Assembly: GCA_023055355.1 (NCBI GenBank)
Contig: JALJCS010000001.1
Coordinates: 96,581,381 to 96,645,380, forward strand
DNA from: Agelaius tricolor
Taxonomy: Eukaryota > Chordata > Aves > Passeriformes > Icteridae
Direction: 5' to 3'
Length of the DNA: 64,000 nucleotides
This document shows, piece by piece, positions 38,020-49,912 of this stretch. A program made the translations under genes and the position numbers. Numbering within the stretch: the stretch's first letter is position 1; each line of letters starts with the position of its first letter. The notes under the pieces were generated by a model. It was not told the DNA's origin and did not search any database. It worked only from the letters and a program-made list of their open reading frames with translations.

Positions 38020-39484
38020 CAGCTTCTTTTGAGAAGGGATTATTGGAAAATGTAAGCAAGAAACATTTTCTGTAATATTCTTCCTATACAGTTCTTTGGC
38101 TAGAATATAAAGCAAAAAAAGTCACAGTTTATATTCTGATGGAGGAAAAGGCCCCAACCAAAGAACAAATCTCAGCTCATCTGTTTTTGTGCTTGTGCAG
38201 ACACAGCATTCAGCATTTAGACCTTCTTAGAAATCTTCACAGCATTTTTCTCTACTCCAAGCTAGCTCCTACTTAATTTTTTTTGCTTACATCAAACCAA
38301 AATTGAAATAACATCCATTCACACTTGTAGACAAGCCAATATCCAGAATAATCATTTTTCCTTTCATAAACAGGCCTAGCAACTTGCAGCCTTAACATGG
38401 TGGTCACCAAACAATGACATGGGTTGGTGAGGTGATTGGAACAGCAATAAAGACCACCTGATTAAAAGGGGAAAATTACTTAACAGAAGAAAATATCTAC
38501 TGGAAAAATAGTCTCAGAGGAAATGCCTGCCAGCTTTGAACCTGTGAACCAGAAGCATCATCAAGAAGTGCTCATTTGGCATGTTTGAAGTACACCTGAG
38601 TACCTAGAAACTGGAAATCTCCAGAGATACCATCAATAACTGCAAAAACAAGGAACTGTAACAGCAATTTATTATCTGAAAAGGTGAAAAATAATCTGGA
38701 AAAATGGGAAAACCTCCTGAGAAGGTATGAATTAATATGTGCCATTGGCTATTTTATCAGCAAGAAGATGATAACAGTTTGAAAAAAGAAAATTGTCTAA
38801 AAGAACAGACAACATTATCATCTATCATCTGCCCCAGATGAAAACCACCAACTAACATGTATTGGCTGCTCAGTGGTGGTGCCCTAAGTACTCATGTCTC
38901 TGTGATACAAAAATTACTTATTTTTTTTATCAAAAATTGAGCTGTTTTCTCTCTGACATCTTCTTTTGCTGCACATACTTTTCATTCCCTAAACAGGCTG
39001 AATTCTCCACATGAACTTTCTATGAAATCTTGGACTGTCATTGGGGTGTCTCACTGACCCAAATTTCCATTTCTGAAGTAAGACTTCCATCTCTGTTACA
39101 TTGTTGGTTCCCTTTGGACCCCCTTTTGGGGTTCATATGATTTGTCCTCCCATTTTTGATTAGTTTTTTCCCCTTCTAATTTGCTTAATACTGACATTAT
39201 ATGTTCGTGTAAGTAATCTACAATAAGTATATCTGCTATTATATTGATAAGTTGCTTTACTAATGAAGAATTTTTAGTAACCTACTTGGCTACTGCTAAA
39301 ATACTGATGGTCACTCTAGCTGATTGCTGCTATACTATCGATAGATGCTATCCTATTGATTGCTAATCTTATTGATTACTGACATACTAGTAATTGCTGA
39401 GAGAAATTATTAAAACTTGGGAGATACATATTCCCTTTATTAAGCATAGGCCTCTTTGCTAATGCTGATTTTTGTGGTAATAAG
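38020..39484. other. Non-coding DNA, part of it with odd word usage
   Basis: No gene is recognised. From about 39180 to 39400 the sequence repeats loose variants of CTATTGATTGCTAAT and TACTGAT, giving a degenerate repetitive texture. I could not assign it to a family. Confidence 0.5.
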
Positions 39485-39682
39485 TGGTAAATTTGGAACA
39501 GGCTGCCCAGGGAAATGGTGAAGTGACTATCCCTGGAAGTATTCAAAAGTATTCAAAAAACCAAGTATACATGGCACTTTGAGATCTAGTTTAGTTGACA
39601 CTGTGGTATTTAGTTAAAGGTTGGACTTCATGATCTTGGATGTTTTTTTCCAGCCTTAATTATTCTGTGATTTTATGATCTG
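39485..39682 (+). mobile_element. CR1 LINE, 3'-end fragment
   Basis: GGAACAGGCTGCCCAGGGAA, TGGTGAAGTGACTATCCCTGG, AGTATTCAAAAG, TGGCACTTTGAGATCTAGTT, GGTTGGACTTCATGATCTTGG and TTTTTTCCAGCCTTAATTATTCTGTGATTTTATGAT follow the order of the avian CR1 3' end in sense orientation, ending in the ATTCTGTGA-type octamers. The copy is about 200 bp, 5' truncated and diverged. It is the same CR1 type as the fragment at 6457, but on the opposite strand. Confidence 0.92.
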
Positions 39683-40694
39683 TAATGAAGCAGGGAAATT
39701 TAGAGGATAAAGTCTCCATGTGTCTTTGTGTATTACAGAATCTTAAAAACCCATGGTTGTGATCTCCACACATCCGCAGGCAGGGAAGGCTTTCAGGTAT
39801 GACATGAGGAGGAGAAAAGTCAATTTCCTCAAAGAGCTCAGAGCCAGATGTATGGATGTGCTTGCGAGGTTGGCATGGGTGATGCGGCAGCACCACGGCC
39901 AAGATGGGTGAGCTGGGAAGCAAATGTGGAAACTGAGAGCACAAACACATATGGAAAAACTATAAGCAAAATGATATGACTAAAAATATGCAGTATTTTT
40001 GTATTGGTGAAATAACTAAACTTGATTAATCTTGCAGATAAAATTGTGAAAATTATTGAATGCTGCTAGGAAATGATGGCTGGACTTAGTGCTTTCCTCC
40101 ACTACCTATGTGCATTTCATGAGAGGAAAAGCCAATTATTTCCACTTGGATTTAACTCTTCCATCTCTTAAACCACTTCAGGTCCAAACCCTATTTATTT
40201 ACAATGTCAATTTGCTTTTAGGTCTCAAGCCCAGTTTTACTGCTCACCTGGTAGTTGTTTATATAGGCAGTTGCTAGGGAATAGGAAATGAATAGTCTTC
40301 ATCTCAGCATGTGAAAAATCAAATCTGCTACCTTGCTGCTGCATTTGAAAGTCTATAGCAAAGACAAACATAGGAGATAGGAGAGAATGAGCTTTAGCAC
40401 ATCTGAGCAAGAGCATTGCTATGAGCTGATGGAGATAAGATGATTCTTTCACTGTCCTCCTCCCAAAAAAGGTAAAAAACCAGTTTTAACCACAGCTGCT
40501 TGGAAAGGTGTTTGTTTTTTGTTTTTTTTTTTTTTTTTTTCTCCTAAGTACTCTTTTTATCTGTTTAAATAAAATCTGGAGATCTGAAACTTTGACATTT
40601 GCTCATATGGCCCAAACATGTTGCTGCAGAGGAGCTCTCCATGGCTTGCTCCTGGAGCCAGGTTCTTCCCTCATGCTCTCTCTCTTCTTTGCAG
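39683..40694. other. Non-coding DNA
   Basis: No gene is recognised. It contains a T19 run at 40522-40540. The 96-codon minus-strand frame at 39660-39950 overlaps the CR1 end and is unrecognised. Confidence 0.65.
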
Positions 40695-40756
40695 AGATGC
40701 CAAAGCAGACCCGTTGCCACAGTGCATTTCAGGAGACACCGTCATCCGGCAGCTTG
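40695..40756 (+). other. Candidate exon (strong acceptor, weak evidence)
   Basis: A near-ideal splice acceptor (CATGCTCTCTCTCTTCTTTGCAG) ends at 40694. After it, two frames stay open to about 40866-40873, and a GTGAGG donor-like site follows 62 bases in, at 40757. The segment is GC-richer than its flanks. The encoded peptides (for example one containing CISGDTVIRQL) match no protein I recognise. It may be a non-coding RNA exon, an unknown gene's exon, or chance. Confidence 0.15.
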
Positions 40757-43666
40757 GTGAGGACAGCAAAGGCAAGAGGCAGCCAAGGAGTGACTCCCAC
40801 AAACCATTGGCAACAGTGCCAAATGAAATTTTTCCACACATCTGGCCAAAATGTTTTGCCATTTAGTCTTTAGAGGGAAGAGAAAAAAACATAAATTTTC
40901 CATCCAAAGCAAGTTCTGTCTTGTGAAAAGAAAACTCTAAATAGAACTTCAAGACAGTTTTGACAGACATTTTCCGACCAGGGGTCTGGTAGAATGGAGG
41001 GTGCAGAGGTGATGGTTGCACAGGCAGTGTCCCCTCTTGCCCTGGAAGCTACATGAGAGGGCACAGTGGAGGTTGCTGGAAATCTCCACAACTCCACAGC
41101 ATCACTCAGGCGGTCCTGACCCCTTTTGCTTTGGAGGCCATGCAGCACTCTCAGTGTCCTGCTCACTAAAGGACCTCAGCAAAGAAACTAAAGGATCCGT
41201 CTTGTGCCTGAAATCTGGAGAACTAAGGGGGGCCCTCCATGTCAGGAGTTTCTTCCTGAAAAATCAAAGGTTGATATTCAAACCACTTGTTATCTTCTTT
41301 CATGTGTGTTTTCTTTCTTTTTGTGGTTCTGATTAAGGAGCAATATTCTTCTCACTACAATTTATGGATAAACTTGCCCTTGCTAAGAATGAAACCTTTG
41401 CAGCAGTGATGTATGCTCACATTGGTTGTTTTATTGCTTTTACAGAGAGCACTATTTGCAAAAAAGGTGGCTGCTCAGCAATTTTTTTCCACTTTAATAT
41501 CTGCAAGGTTTTGGTCTTGTCTTTTCTCTTTCATGTGCATTAATTTGAGAAATAAGCAGGGTCTGTTTCTTAAATCCAGATAAAAAGGATACATAATAAT
41601 TACCATCTGTGCAGCTTCCTGGGGTGGTATCCCCATCATGCTCCCCTAATCTAATAAAACTAAAAGTGAGCAAGATATTATTATCCACTCACCACCATAT
41701 TTGCTCACAATGGCCATTTTTTCCTTTTAATAGTATGTAGAGGTAACTCACAATGAACCCCAATATCTGTATCTTTGCCCATGTAATTATTCCAGTTCCT
41801 CTTGTGCACCTACACTTCAAAATCTCAGCTATGAATCTCTTCTGGAGGCAATTTTTGTCAGGCAAACACCTTTCTTCATGGTCCTTTCCCAGGCAGATTT
41901 AGAACACCTCTTCTCAAGACTTTAATTCAGCTCTCTTTCTTAAACTTTTTTTTAATAAAGACTGAGTTCCTTCTGTAAGTCTCCTAGGTATCATGTACTA
42001 TATAGTTTCCTTGACTTTTCTTTTTCTATGAATTCTGAAACTTGCTAAATAATAATATTTCAAAAAAGAAAACAGTATCTAATATGGTACTGCATAGTGT
42101 TCATTCAGGATGAAAGGGAAATAATTTATTACAAAGGAATTCTGCAAAAGAAAGTACTCCTAAGAGGAACATTAAACAACTCTAAAAAGATTAAAAACAA
42201 CATATGGTATTTTTCCTTTCTTCCCCCAATACTAGATCGACCAAACACGTAATTTAGCTTTTTATGATCTGGCATCAGCAAGTGCCAGTTATCATTGTTC
42301 AGTTGCCATCACAGAGCTCCTTAACAGATTGCAGTATAGCTACAATTAATTAGGAGAGCTTGCTGCTGGCACTGCCACCACAGGCCTCGAGCTCTCCTGG
42401 GGAGTATGTGGTCACTCCCCAACTGAGAGATCTCAGCTGGCAAAAGCCAGCAGGCTCTGCAGGACCCTTAACACAGATTTTTCCAGAGACTCATTGCATT
42501 TAACACTATATAATGACAAAACCTCAGCAGCAAGGGAGGTGTGGAACAAGCTTTTGAGTACAGGAGACAGCTACAAGTGGTGACTTTAACAAAGTACAGG
42601 AGCTCACTAAGTCTTTTAGCTGTCACCTAAATGCGGAGCTGTCATAGAAATATTTGAGTATCTCGCTGGAGCTACCACTCTGACACCATCCAGCTCCTCC
42701 CTGGGGCAATTCAGCAGCTTCCAATGTGACATCTATAGGCCTTGAGGGGGCCCAGCACAGCACCAGCAGAGCTGCAGCTGAAGTGCTGTGGGATTTTGAA
42801 CTTCTGTCTATCCAATAAATCTCATTAAAGGAAGCTAAAAATAGAATACCATTATTTCTCCATTTGCTTGACCAGCGAGTGGGAGGCCTGTGCTGGGGAC
42901 TGGGAGAAGCAGTCTGTGTACGTGGCTGCAAAGCCAAGGAGCTATGCCCAAGACTGATTTTTATTAGGCTGCGTCTCAGTGAGAAAGTTGGTGAACTCTA
43001 ATTTAAACCCAATAAAGGCTTTTAGCTGACTTATATTACTAGAGAAAGTACATATTTTTCAGACTAACAGTGATTTAAACATTTGTGTTTGGCAAAGATA
43101 TAGAATTAAAGTTAATTGTCAGAGTATGCAGATCGTATCCTCCTTTACAGTGCTGGTCTTAAAGCAGAGAAGGTTTGATTCATACAGTTGCAATGAATTT
43201 TTGCTTAATAAGTCCCTGTCTTTATGTTTACAACCAGAAATGCTGAATACATGAAATATTTTAATTAGAAAATTTCCCTTCACTGTTGTTTCTTCTATTA
43301 CACCTTTCTTTAAAATGAATGAAGAGGTAAGATCTCCATCACATTTTTAATACTATGATGATATGCTGTCCTCTACAGTTTCCAGGGACAGATGTAAAAG
43401 TGAAAATGACTACAGTGCAGTCCCAGTTCAAATGATATGCAACAGTGTTTTCCCTAAGAGTAAAACACTCACTGCCTCCTATTATACTTTCACTAATTTG
43501 GCCTTGTACTCCTGTGACAGTCTGTCCATGTGTCTCTTTCAAAAGCCCTGCAAAGCAGGAAAAGAGTAGTGTCTTCACAGATCGTGAATCATGGAATGAA
43601 AGAGGATTATTTAACTTGATTACAACCATTCAGTGAGTCAAACTAGAATTAGAAAGAAGATCACAG
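40757..43666. other. Non-coding DNA with GC-richer patches
   Basis: Frames at 40870-41336 (98 and 106 codons on opposite strands) and 42623-42937 (104 codons, minus) are unrecognised. A MEF2-like CTAAAAATAG lies at 42835-42844, near CCAATAAA. A TATATAA string occurs near 42508. No repeat family is recognised. Confidence 0.6.
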
Positions 43667-43762
43667 AACTGATACCTATTATCCACTGTTCTTACAGTTT
43701 TTCTTCCCGTCTCAGTTTAGGGGAAGAAAAATGGTAAGAACAGTGGATAATAGGTATCAGTT
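43667..43762. repeat. Long hairpin: 42-bp inverted repeat with 12-nt loop
   Basis: Bases 43667-43708 (AACTGATACCTATTATCC...TTCTTCCC) are the reverse complement of 43721-43762 except at two positions. The outermost 29 bp match without error. The loop is 12 bases (43709-43720). As RNA, one of the two mismatches would be a G-U pair, so 41 of 42 positions could pair. The size and form suit a microRNA-like or mirtron-like precursor, a tiny inverted-repeat element, or a recent template-switch duplication. No known microRNA is recognised in it. Confidence 0.93.
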
Positions 43763-43788
43763 TTCATTCTTGAATTTTCATTCTTGAA
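43761..43788. repeat. 14-bp tandem duplication next to the hairpin
   Basis: TTTTCATTCTTGAA occurs twice in a row, followed by TTTTC, a partial third unit. It overlaps the last two bases of the hairpin's right arm. Confidence 0.95.
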
Positions 43789-44499
43789 TTTTCTATTCAG
43801 AATACTTTTTTTTCAGTGATACTTTCATGCTCTTCAAGGAACTTGAGCCAAATTGAAAACAATTTCAGAAAAAAGATAAAAAAATCAAACCACAAAATAT
43901 GAAAGGGGTCTTCTTTATCCAGGTGCATAAATTTTGTGGAGCTTCTTACTTCATCCTCCATCTTTTACTGGAAAATGTTTGAAGTTACTTAAAGACAAGA
44001 GGGGGAAAGGCACTATAAATCATAGAAGGAAGTAACAGGATTATTTGCTGTAATATTGGAGATGTTTCTGGCAAAATATCCTTTATAATGTGCTTTCAAA
44101 TGGATGTGGTAATCTTAAAATTAAATAAAATAGTGTGAGTTAAAATTACATTCATTTTGCTATTAGGAAAATGATAGCTGAATTAAAAAAGGGAAATACC
44201 ATCTGTGTTCCAAGGTGATTACTTACACGTTTTAATACTCATGATTTTGAAAATGCTTATGATTTTCAGATCTAATAACAGATGGAGTTTTTCCTCACAA
44301 GAGAATTTGAGGCCTCTGTTGTTGTTTTTCTGGGTGCTACAGTCCAGAGCCATGAGGCAGATTCCCATTGGAGAATCTGGACAAGTGCAACCCAAGCTTA
44401 CAGAAAAGGGAAATGTAGGGTCGTTCATAAGCAGTAGGGAGTTTCAAAAGTCTTACAGACTATTAAATAATTAATTTCAATTACTTGTTTTAATGACAT
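43789..44499. other. Non-coding AT-rich DNA
   Basis: Nothing is recognised between the hairpin and the following CR1. Open frames at 44205-44474 (89 and 69 codons, opposite strands) are unrecognised. Confidence 0.65.
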
Positions 44500-45395
44500 A
44501 GCTTGTCAATCCATCCAGCTGCAACCAGTCCTGAGTGAAGTACAAACAGTCCAGGAGGTTTCTGGAAAGCATTGGTGACAATGTCCTGCATGGCTAGTGG
44601 AGAATCCTCCAAGGAATTGTGTGCTGTTACTGCACTAACAGGGAAGGCCTCGTTGGAGATGTGAATGTTGAGCACAGCCTTGGCTGCAGTGACAGTGGGA
44701 TTGTGGAGCTCAGTATTGGGCCCGGAGGGAGAAGCAACAAGTAAGATGACAACCATGGACTTCAGAGAGATCACTTTAGCCTCTTCAGGGGTCTCCTTGG
44801 AAGAATCTCATGCAGGGAAGAGGGGTCCAAGAGAGATGGTTGATATTCATGCATCACTTCCTCCAGGCTCAAGAAAGATGCATCCAGATGAGCAAGTAAT
44901 TGAGCAAAGGGAGCAAGAGACCTGCAAGGATGAACAATGAACTCCTGTCATTACTGAAGAGTAAGCAGGAAATACACAGGAGATGGAAGCAGGGTCAGGC
45001 CATTTGGAATGAATAGAGAGAGGTTGTCAGAGTAAGGAGAAATGAGGCAAGGAAGGCCAAGGCTCATCTGGAATTAAAACTGGTCAAAGATGTCAAGGAC
45101 AACAAGAAAAGCTTTTTCAAATACATCAAAAATAAAAGGAGAATTAAAGATAAATTGGGCTTGTTACTTTGTGGAGGGGGTGCCCTGGCAACAGAGGATG
45201 CAGAGAGGCAGAGTTATTGAATGCCCTCTTTGCACTGGTCTTCACTGACAAGATCAGCCCTTGGGAATATCTGACCCAGGAGACCAGAGTAAAGGAGTGT
45301 TGGAAGGAAGACTCTCCTTCATTGAGGAGGATGGGGGTAGAGAACACTTGACATCCATAAATCCATGAACCCCAATGAGATTTCCTGTTATGCAA
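44500..45395 (+). mobile_element. CR1 LINE, internal ORF2 fragment (pseudogene)
   Basis: About 0.9 kb of the CR1 ORF2 polyprotein, from the end of the endonuclease domain into the linker before reverse transcriptase. Upstream, the DNA reads AACAGGGAAGGCCTCGTTGG and CAGCCTTGGCTGCAGTGA, the CR1 codons for the NREGLVGD / SLGCSD region. From about 44800 one frame gives VQERWLIF, FLQAQERC, RWKQGQAIWNE, EARKAKAHLELKL and DNKKSFFKYI, typical of CR1. That frame has in-frame stops (after QMSK and after IWNE) and a shift at about 45200, after which LLNALFALVFTDK continues in the next frame. Both ends are missing, including the usual 3' tail. It is inactive. Confidence 0.93.
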
Positions 45396-48300
45396 AGGCC
45401 CCTTAATTATTTTTTTACCTTATGTTTAACTTTCTAACTGTGAACAAGCACTGTGTCCTTTCAATCAGAGAACTAATAAGCTCCTTCAAGTAGCTTGCTG
45501 GTTTGCAAAAGTACTGCACCTACCTTTCTTACCTTCCTCTCACCTCAAGTTTGCTTCTAATTCTTTGGGAAAGGATGGCTTATGCACTGAAACAGAAGCC
45601 AAAAATAGAAAGAGGTCAAGTACTATATAGCATTTTAATAAAAATGTGAGAATAGCAACTTTTAATGTTAATGTATTTTAACAAAATGGTATGATTCAGA
45701 AATGAAAGTTCTCGTCCTCCTCTCTCAGAGGGCCTGAATGTTCAGGATGGGGTGGGCATCAGCACAGACAATGAGAGAATTTAGGATTGTGCAAAATTGG
45801 ATTTTTGAGAAAAAGACAACTATGCAACCTTTATTCATGGGGCTGGAAAACCCATTTCGTCCCTGTGCAGACATTGGCTGGTGTGGGGTGAGGGTGACAG
45901 CACCCACAGAAAGGCAATATACCACAGATTTATCAGATATATCAGCTACTGTCAGAGGAAATTGCTGTGTTAGATGGCCTGGAGGAAGTGCAGACAGTGG
46001 TGGCTATAGCCTGAGATCTACAATATTATCTAATTATCTTTTCACAGAATCTGAAGGAAGGACATTCAGTCTTTTGCTGGGACTTCATAAACACCTCCTT
46101 TTTAAGTACCATATTAAAGCACTCAGCAGCACACACTTCTAAGTAACACCTGAAATTTCTTCCACACAGCCCTCTGTGGTACAGGATAAAAGCATAGATG
46201 GCTCTTACTGCATTTTTAAAAACATGGTTAAGAAAATGAATTGTGCAAATTCTTTGCCTTGTGATTAATATTAAGGAGGAGAAATCTCAACTACTAGTCA
46301 AAGCATGTTCTTAGTAAGAGAACATTTGTACTCAAACAAAATGTCAAATATTTTCTGGTCAGCTGCATTCTCAGCTTGATGTGCCTCCTACTCTCCCACA
46401 AGCTTAGCATCACCTGCTAAGCTCCAGAGTGAAATCAGGCCTAAAATCTTGGTGGCTTTTCCAAAGGGTCCTGGTGCCACTGGGGAGTTACAGTGCAGTA
46501 GTGGGAACAGTCAGCCCCTGCAGAGAGTAGGCACAGTAGGGAGGCAGGAGACCAAGATTTGGAGGGACCCGAGGGGAAATGGACCTTTTGGATCTACAAC
46601 TTTGGAAGAAAAATGAGAGCTGGAGAATACAAGTGAAATAAATACTCACAGATAATGTACAAGACTATTTTTAAGAAGATTTACTCCCCAGGGCCAAAAG
46701 TATTCCTTTCCACCCTAAGGAAAGCCATCAAGGGGCACAAACCTACAGGAGCTCTGGGCTTCACCAGCAGCCCTTATGCCCAAGGCATCTGGCTCCCTTG
46801 AAGCAGTATCAGAAGACTGTGTGACCAGAAGAAAAGGCTACACTGGAAAAGAAATGTTAGGTCAAACAAGGCATCTGCATTGACCTGTGTATTTACAAAC
46901 TACATGTCCAACCTCTGCAATTAACAGCGTATACAGTGATGACAAAAATTTGAAAAGCTTTCACTCTAACACGATCAAAGAGATCTTCTTTTAAATATAA
47001 CCCTCACCTATTATTACTGAGGAACTGGGAAGCATGAGGAAGTGGTAGCCTGAAAAAAAAGATTACTCATAGCTGCAAGCAACAGAAAAGTGAGGCTTAT
47101 GAAAACAATTGTTTCATAATCAAAATTATAGTAAGTGATAAGGCTGTGTATTCTCTAGTGTGGAAACTAAGGAGCTGTTTTCATAGAAAGATCCTTGGCT
47201 TATTAAGTTAACTGAGAAGGTCACAGTGAAGCAGAATGATGTTCCCAAGAAACAAAACCCCAACAGTTTTCCTCATTATTATATATATATTCCACACAGT
47301 GAGTAGTCACCTAGATGTTGTTACGACTACACATTAGATTAGTTACAATGATTTCATTGAAACTCTGTGTTCTGCCTGGCCTTTTCTCTCTCTTCTTTTC
47401 AATTCAGACACTAAACTGCCAAAGACAGCTGCAGTATTCTGTTGGTTTTACAGTCTACTACAGGGAGAGAAAAGCACCTAAGCTCTGAGATCCAGGTGGC
47501 TCTGTGTCAGCTCTTCAAAGGCAAAGGGAGAAAGGTATTTCTGCAGGACCATATCTACCCACACCTTGTGGACCATCTTTGCTGATTTACAGTGGGCACC
47601 TCAGCTGCAACTCACCACCCACAGACAGAGTTTACAGAGCTACTCAAGTGAAAGAAGGGTCTTCCTAAGCCCCTACATCCCCTCTTACTCTCATCCCATG
47701 GATCTGAGCTGTTCAGTGCTTCCTCCTATGTTTTGGAAAAGCCCAAATGATGAGTTCAGGACCATTTGGATTTCAAATTTGATTCAGATTTATCTCCTTT
47801 TACTGACATCTGTTTTAATCTTTAATGAGGCAAATTGTACTGTGCAATTTGGAAGAGAACCAAGAAAAACAGGGTTTTGATTTTCTGTTCATTTAAACAC
47901 CAGACGGTCAAGAAACATCATCCTTCCAGCTAATTGAAGTGTGACTGCAGATTGCTGCTAATTTGGGCCTGACTTGTGAGCTGTATTGTGGTCCTGTGTC
48001 ACCAATCTGCATGCAGCAGCCACAATGAAATGGAGGGTCACAAATAAAACAGATAATAGGAATACTTCAGTAAAACAAACAGGAAAAGAAAAATCACTGA
48101 AGTTGTAGGGCCAGAATACTGCAAATGGAAACTTTCCCTGGCCAAAGCTTTAACCATCTAACAAAGCAGCTGTAGAATAAAAATTCTGATATGAAGAGCA
48201 TGGACCTCTTGGATTCTGTGTTTTCTGGAAGGGCACATCTCCATGCTGCTGCAGGTGTGGCATTGATTTATTCTAAGATGAGGTGCCTTCACATGAGCTG

Positions 48301-49248
48301 AGATGGAGACCAGCAATAAATCTTTCACAGCAACAAGAAAATTAATGTGACTTTATTTGCCTGTCCAAAATCTGAAGCAGCTATTGTGCAAATACACCCC
48401 AAGTTCAGAAACTTAGGGCGACATATGCTCCTTTTGTTAAGTACCTTCAATTGTGTTGAATGCATTAGGCTCTCATTTTTAAAAAAATCTTGGTTTTATT
48501 TCCTGCTCAGAGGTTGCCACAGCACTGTGACAATCAAAAGAAATAAGATGTCTCATATGGTAATTAATGGAATGAGCCTAGTGAATTCATCATGATTGCT
48601 GAAAATGTCACTCCTTGGGCTCACAGTTTGTTCTCACCATGTTTTTAATTTAGTTTTAAATATTTTTTTTTCAATACTGATATCTGCACACTTGGTAAGA
48701 ATAAATAGAAAAGATACCATTGTTTGGAAGCTGATGTGGAGCTGACAAGTCCCTGGGAAACCTTTAACACCAGAATGATAATTTTAAATTGGAATCTGAT
48801 AAGACTATGGCCTGGCTGACAGTCAAATAGGGTAGAACCAATACCACATTATTTCTGGAAAAAGAAAACACCTTAATATAACATTCAGTGTTCATTAATA
48901 TATATGAGGCAGAAATGTAATAAAACATACAGAACAGAATCTGGATTTGTTGGTCTGGACAGGTGAAGAAATCAGCTGGGCATTCATGAAGAAGCAAACT
49001 GAGACAGATGAAATATTAAAAATGTTTTTGTTCTCATCAGAGGTGAATATTGTGGAGAGAACTTGTCAGGGTGCTCTGGGAAGGCTGTGCAGGGGCTGGG
49101 GTCCTTGACTGTACCATCCTTCTTTAGCTGTGCTGCTTGGAAGGTGCTGTTTAGCCTACAGGCAAGTTTATAACGCTGTGACATGTTCTTCTCAGTCTGA
49201 AAGCACAGAGGACACTGTAACTCTATAAACAGTACTCTTTGCTTCTAT
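45396..49248. other. Non-coding DNA
   Basis: No gene is recognised. The largest open frames are 134 codons plus (45738-46142) and 104 codons plus (47566-47880), both unrecognised. A short TA run lies near 47280. No further CR1 is seen. Confidence 0.6.
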
Positions 49249-49269
49249 TTTTTTTCTTTCTTTCTTTCT
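49249..49269. repeat. (TTTC)n microsatellite
   Basis: A T-run leading into four TTTC units. Short simple repeat. Confidence 0.9.
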
Positions 49270-49697
49270 GGCCACAGTTAACTGCTGTCTCTATTTCCTC
49301 TTTGGGTTATTGCTAGAATTAATCTCTCCAGGGAATTCAACTGCAGAGCTCAAACTTACTGACTGCTGCCTCAATGGCAATGTGACAGACATTTGAATAA
49401 ATATATAGACATGTAGATGTAAAGTGACAGAATTTTGTAAGTATATTTTAGTCCCTTAAATAATTTTTAGCCCAGCTTGACCTGGCCAGTAATACCAACT
49501 TAATCATTTTTTAATTCCCTGGGAAAGAAAGGCCAAGAATTATTTAATGATCTCTTTAAGTACAACATATATTATATTTTACAAGAAACTGTACCCATGG
49601 TCTTCCCCAGAAACAAACCCAAACCCATTGTGTTTATATGTTGTATGAGATTATTGCCAGAAAGACAGCTGAAGTTGTTCTGATGTCCTTTGCCCAG
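49270..49697. other. AT-rich DNA without a gene
   Basis: No repeats or coding features. The 49380-49570 part is AT-rich with several TAAT cores and could be a conserved element. I have no direct support for that. Confidence 0.4.
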
Positions 49698-49912
49698 CAA
49701 TGAAGGGCTGTCAAGGAATGTGGTGGTATCTCCAGCTCCTGCCTCTGCTGCTTTCCAGCTTCTGGTCTCCCCCAAGGAAGAGAAGCAGGATGGGAGGAAG
49801 AATGCTCCTCATGCCTTGCCTGGGAGCCATGTGGAAAGTTTCTGATGGGAAGCTGGTTGGCAGCAAGGAAAGTTTATGGACCGAGTGTGTGAGCCAGCAG
49901 AGAAGATGCTGG
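49698..49912 (+). other. Candidate exon with signal-peptide-like start (speculative)
   Basis: A reasonable acceptor (GTTGTTCTGATGTCCTTTGCCCAG) ends at 49697. An ATG follows two bases later at 49700. The frame is open for 71 codons and stops exactly in phase at a consensus donor GG|GTAAGT (49911-49918). The first residues, MKGCQGMWWYLQLLPLLLSS, look like a signal peptide or membrane anchor; the rest is basic and unrecognised. The segment is GC-richer than its neighbours. A second possible exon at 50215-50293 (acceptor CTGCTCTTCCAG, donor GTACAG) is open in the matching phase. No protein family is recognised, and such arrangements can arise by chance. Confidence 0.15.

Noticed and set aside
42835..42844. 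CTAAAAATAG as a MEF2 enhancer site
   Set aside because: Matches the consensus, but such AT-rich words are frequent by chance and no partner sites cluster with it.
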